DNA of 6,549 nt from Methanosarcina sp. (GTDB lineage: Archaea; Halobacteriota; Methanosarcinia; Methanosarcinales; Methanosarcinaceae), in NCBI GenBank assembly GCA_024280975.1, contig JAMXLQ010000317.1, positions 1 through 6,549 of the forward strand. Direction: 5' to 3'. The position numbers and the translations under genes are program-made. Of this stretch, positions 5,597-6,549 are shown piece after piece. Positions within the stretch are counted from its first letter, which is position 1. Every line of letters begins with the position of its first letter. The notes under the pieces were generated by a model. That model was not told the DNA's origin and ran no database searches. It saw only the letters and a list, made by a program, of their open reading frames with translations.

Positions 5597-5665
5597 AAAA
5601 AGAAGTCTGGAAGACCTCGAATAGATGACAAGAAAATACTTAATGGTATTTTCTATCCAATAATC
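5597..5665 (+). mobile_element. Remnant of an IS5-family transposase N-terminus
   Basis: On the + strand a lysine-rich stretch is followed by SGRPRIDDKKILNGIFY (residues encoded at 5606-5656). This closely resembles the conserved N-terminal block of IS5/IS427-group transposases (typically GRPRxDDRKVLNGIxYVLRTG). The similarity ends at once: the next codons read PIIIDSSLI and then stop, without the expected TGCxWRDLP segment or any catalytic DDE region. The surrounding 65-codon frame (5489-5686) starts inside the arsR operator and is not a real gene. I interpret this as a fossil of an insertion between arsC and arsR. No terminal inverted repeats were found. Confidence 0.6.
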
Positions 5666-5781
5666 ATTGATTCATCACTGATTTAAAAAGCTACATATGC
5701 TTTTCCAGGATTGAAGTCGGGCTTGTTTCTCATTACTACTGAATCTGACAGACAAATATATGATAGACAAAAGAACTGATT
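5657..5781. other. Non-coding spacer downstream of arsC
   Basis: This is AT-rich sequence between the transposase fossil and the end of arsC. I see no open frame, RNA gene or convincing hairpin. A short direct repeat containing agacaaa occurs twice near 5750-5771. Together with the fossil and the arsR promoter it makes up the 299-bp gap separating arsC from arsR. Confidence 0.5.
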
Positions 5782-6264
5782 TCATTTCCCGAATGTCTGC
5801 GAAATCCAGTCTTTTATCTCATCTCTGACCCGCCGGAAAACCTCGAGCTTCTCTTCCTCTGTTCCCACAGCCGCGGCAGGATCCTCAAGACTGTTGTGAA
5901 TTACTTCTCTTGCCCTGGGAGACTTGCTTGGAAGCTCCAGATTTGTGCTGCAGATAGGACAGGCCGTTTTAGCATTGTCGCAGACCGTGACTGCCATGTC
6001 AAATATGATATCCTGAAATTCCTGGGGAGTTTTGGAGTACTGACCAGAGATATCGATTCCGATTTCCTTCATGGCTATAACTGCAAGGGGATTAACTTTT
6101 GTGGCCTGGACGCCGGCGCTATAAGATTCGTACCGATCTCCGTAGATAGCTCTTAAAAGACCTTCAGCCATCTGGGATCTGGCTGAGTTGTGGGTGCATA
6201 GAAAAAGGATTTTCTTCTTTTCCTGTGATCTCGTTTTTGTTACCATCTCATTACTATCGCGCAT
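5782..6264 (-). CDS. arsC: Thioredoxin-type arsenate reductase
   Basis: This cytosolic enzyme, of low-molecular-weight tyrosine phosphatase fold, reduces arsenate to arsenite for export or methylation. The phosphatase-like loop LCTHNSARSQMAEG (22-35) holds nucleophile Cys23 and Arg29. The resolving cysteines are Cys95 and Cys102 in VTVCDNAKTACPIC, which relay electrons by a disulfide cascade to thioredoxin. HNSLEDPAAAVGTEEEKLEV (123-142) is the typical segment with the conserved DPA, and the C-terminal helix FRRVRDEIKDWI is also typical. Length is 160 residues from ATG 6264. Met7 (ATG at 6246) would give 154. Neither start has a strong ribosome binding site, and the family usually begins close to KKKILFLC, so the first 10-15 residues are uncertain. 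It reads in the same direction as arsR-arsM but 299 bp upstream, so it is probably a separate unit. Confidence 0.93.
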   Translation of the reverse strand: MRDSNEMVTKTRSQEKKKILFLCTHNSARSQMAEGLLRAIYGDRYESYSAGVQATKVNPLAVIAMKEIGIDISGQYSKTPQEFQDIIFDMAVTVCDNAKTACPICSTNLELPSKSPRAREVIHNSLEDPAAAVGTEEEKLEVFRRVRDEIKDWISQTFGK

Positions 6265-6328
6265 GATGATAGATCAACATTGCTATTATTCTGATTCGGA
6301 TTCTAGAGATTCAGAAGCTAGAAGATTT

Positions 6329-6547
6329 TCATAATTCTAGTTCCCATCTTTTTACTGCATTCTGTGCTTCTTTTACAATCTCCTTCATCATTTCTCCGAC
6401 AAGATTTGCTTTCTCACAATGAGAAAACTCTTTTGACTTGCAATTTAGGAGAATGCTCATTGCTCGGTCAGCCATCCGATAATATTTCATATTTTCAAGT
6501 CTGACCAGAAGCCCGGATAGGTTTTCGCTAAATTCTCTGCATTTTTC
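6329..6547 (-). CDS. C-terminal part of an unrecognised helical protein (partial)
   Basis: Seventy-two residues are open to the right edge and end at TGA (6329-6331). The start lies outside the window. The sequence is rich in charged and helix-forming residues (for example LSGLLVRLENMKYYRMADRA, about 10-29, and KANLVGEMMKEIVKEAQNAV, 46-65) with three cysteines (Cys3, Cys36, Cys44) and no membrane segment. The other two frames on this strand are closed by stops. It is 64 bp upstream of arsC on the same strand and may be co-transcribed with it. I recognise no family. A small all-alpha protein is likely, and any arsenic role would be a guess. Confidence 0.65.
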   Translation of the reverse strand, partial: EKCREFSENLSGLLVRLENMKYYRMADRAMSILLNCKSKEFSHCEKANLVGEMMKEIVKEAQNAVKRWELEL

Positions 6548-6549
6548 CT

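Noticed and set aside
5489..5686. A real 65-residue + strand gene divergent from arsR
   Set aside because: Its ATG lies inside the ArsR operator palindrome with no ribosome binding site. Only the internal transposase-like block is meaningful.
6301..6323. Terminator hairpin between the rightmost partial gene and arsC
   Set aside because: ttctag and ctagaa form only a 6-bp AT-rich stem with an 11-base loop and no adjacent U run, so it is too weak to call.
1..6549. CRISPR array, tRNA or rRNA genes
   Set aside because: No regularly spaced repeats beyond the two 18-bp tandem pairs, and no cloverleaf or rRNA-like sequence, was seen on either strand.

Overview
The window looks like chromosomal DNA from a methanogenic archaeon, most likely Methanosarcina or a close relative. 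The evidence is AT-rich spacers, archaeal TATA boxes (TTTATATA type), GAGGTGA-type ribosome binding sites, GTG and TTG starts, and gene families typical of Methanosarcina. The species is inferred, not proven.

Layout. On the + strand: the last 18 codons of an unknown gene ending in a Cys-Cys pair; an ACR3 arsenite efflux permease (111-1184); and a hydantoinase/oxoprolinase-family protein of the actin-like ATPase fold (from 1418). On the - strand, reading right to left: the 3' end of an unrecognised helical protein (6329-6547), a thioredoxin-type arsenate reductase arsC (5782-6264), a 299-bp gap holding a decayed IS5-type transposase fragment, an ArsR repressor (5153-5482) with a perfect 26-bp palindromic operator, an arsenite methyltransferase arsM (4377-5123), a 58-residue cysteine-rich protein with a TTG start (4082-4258), a broken DGC-type zinc-binding protein (3784-4034) and a small cysteine-rich protein (3414-3737). 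The two gene sets converge at about 3346-3414.

How the genes fit together. ArsC reduces arsenate to arsenite, ACR3 exports arsenite, ArsM methylates it, and ArsR senses As(III) and controls at least arsR-arsM. Together they make an arsenic detoxification locus. The hydantoinase-family gene and the cysteine-rich trio lie between its two halves. The trio appears to have its own promoter, and its link to arsenic is only positional.

The strongest unusual signal is in the hydantoinase-family gene. Its reading frame meets an amber TAG at 3188-3190 and then stays open for 51 codons that read like the family's normal C-terminus, up to a TGA at 3344-3346. In an organism that decodes UAG as pyrrolysine, this is a candidate pyrrolysine-containing or readthrough protein. 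The alternative is a recent nonsense mutation. None of the other six complete or terminal reading frames that I checked ends in TAG.
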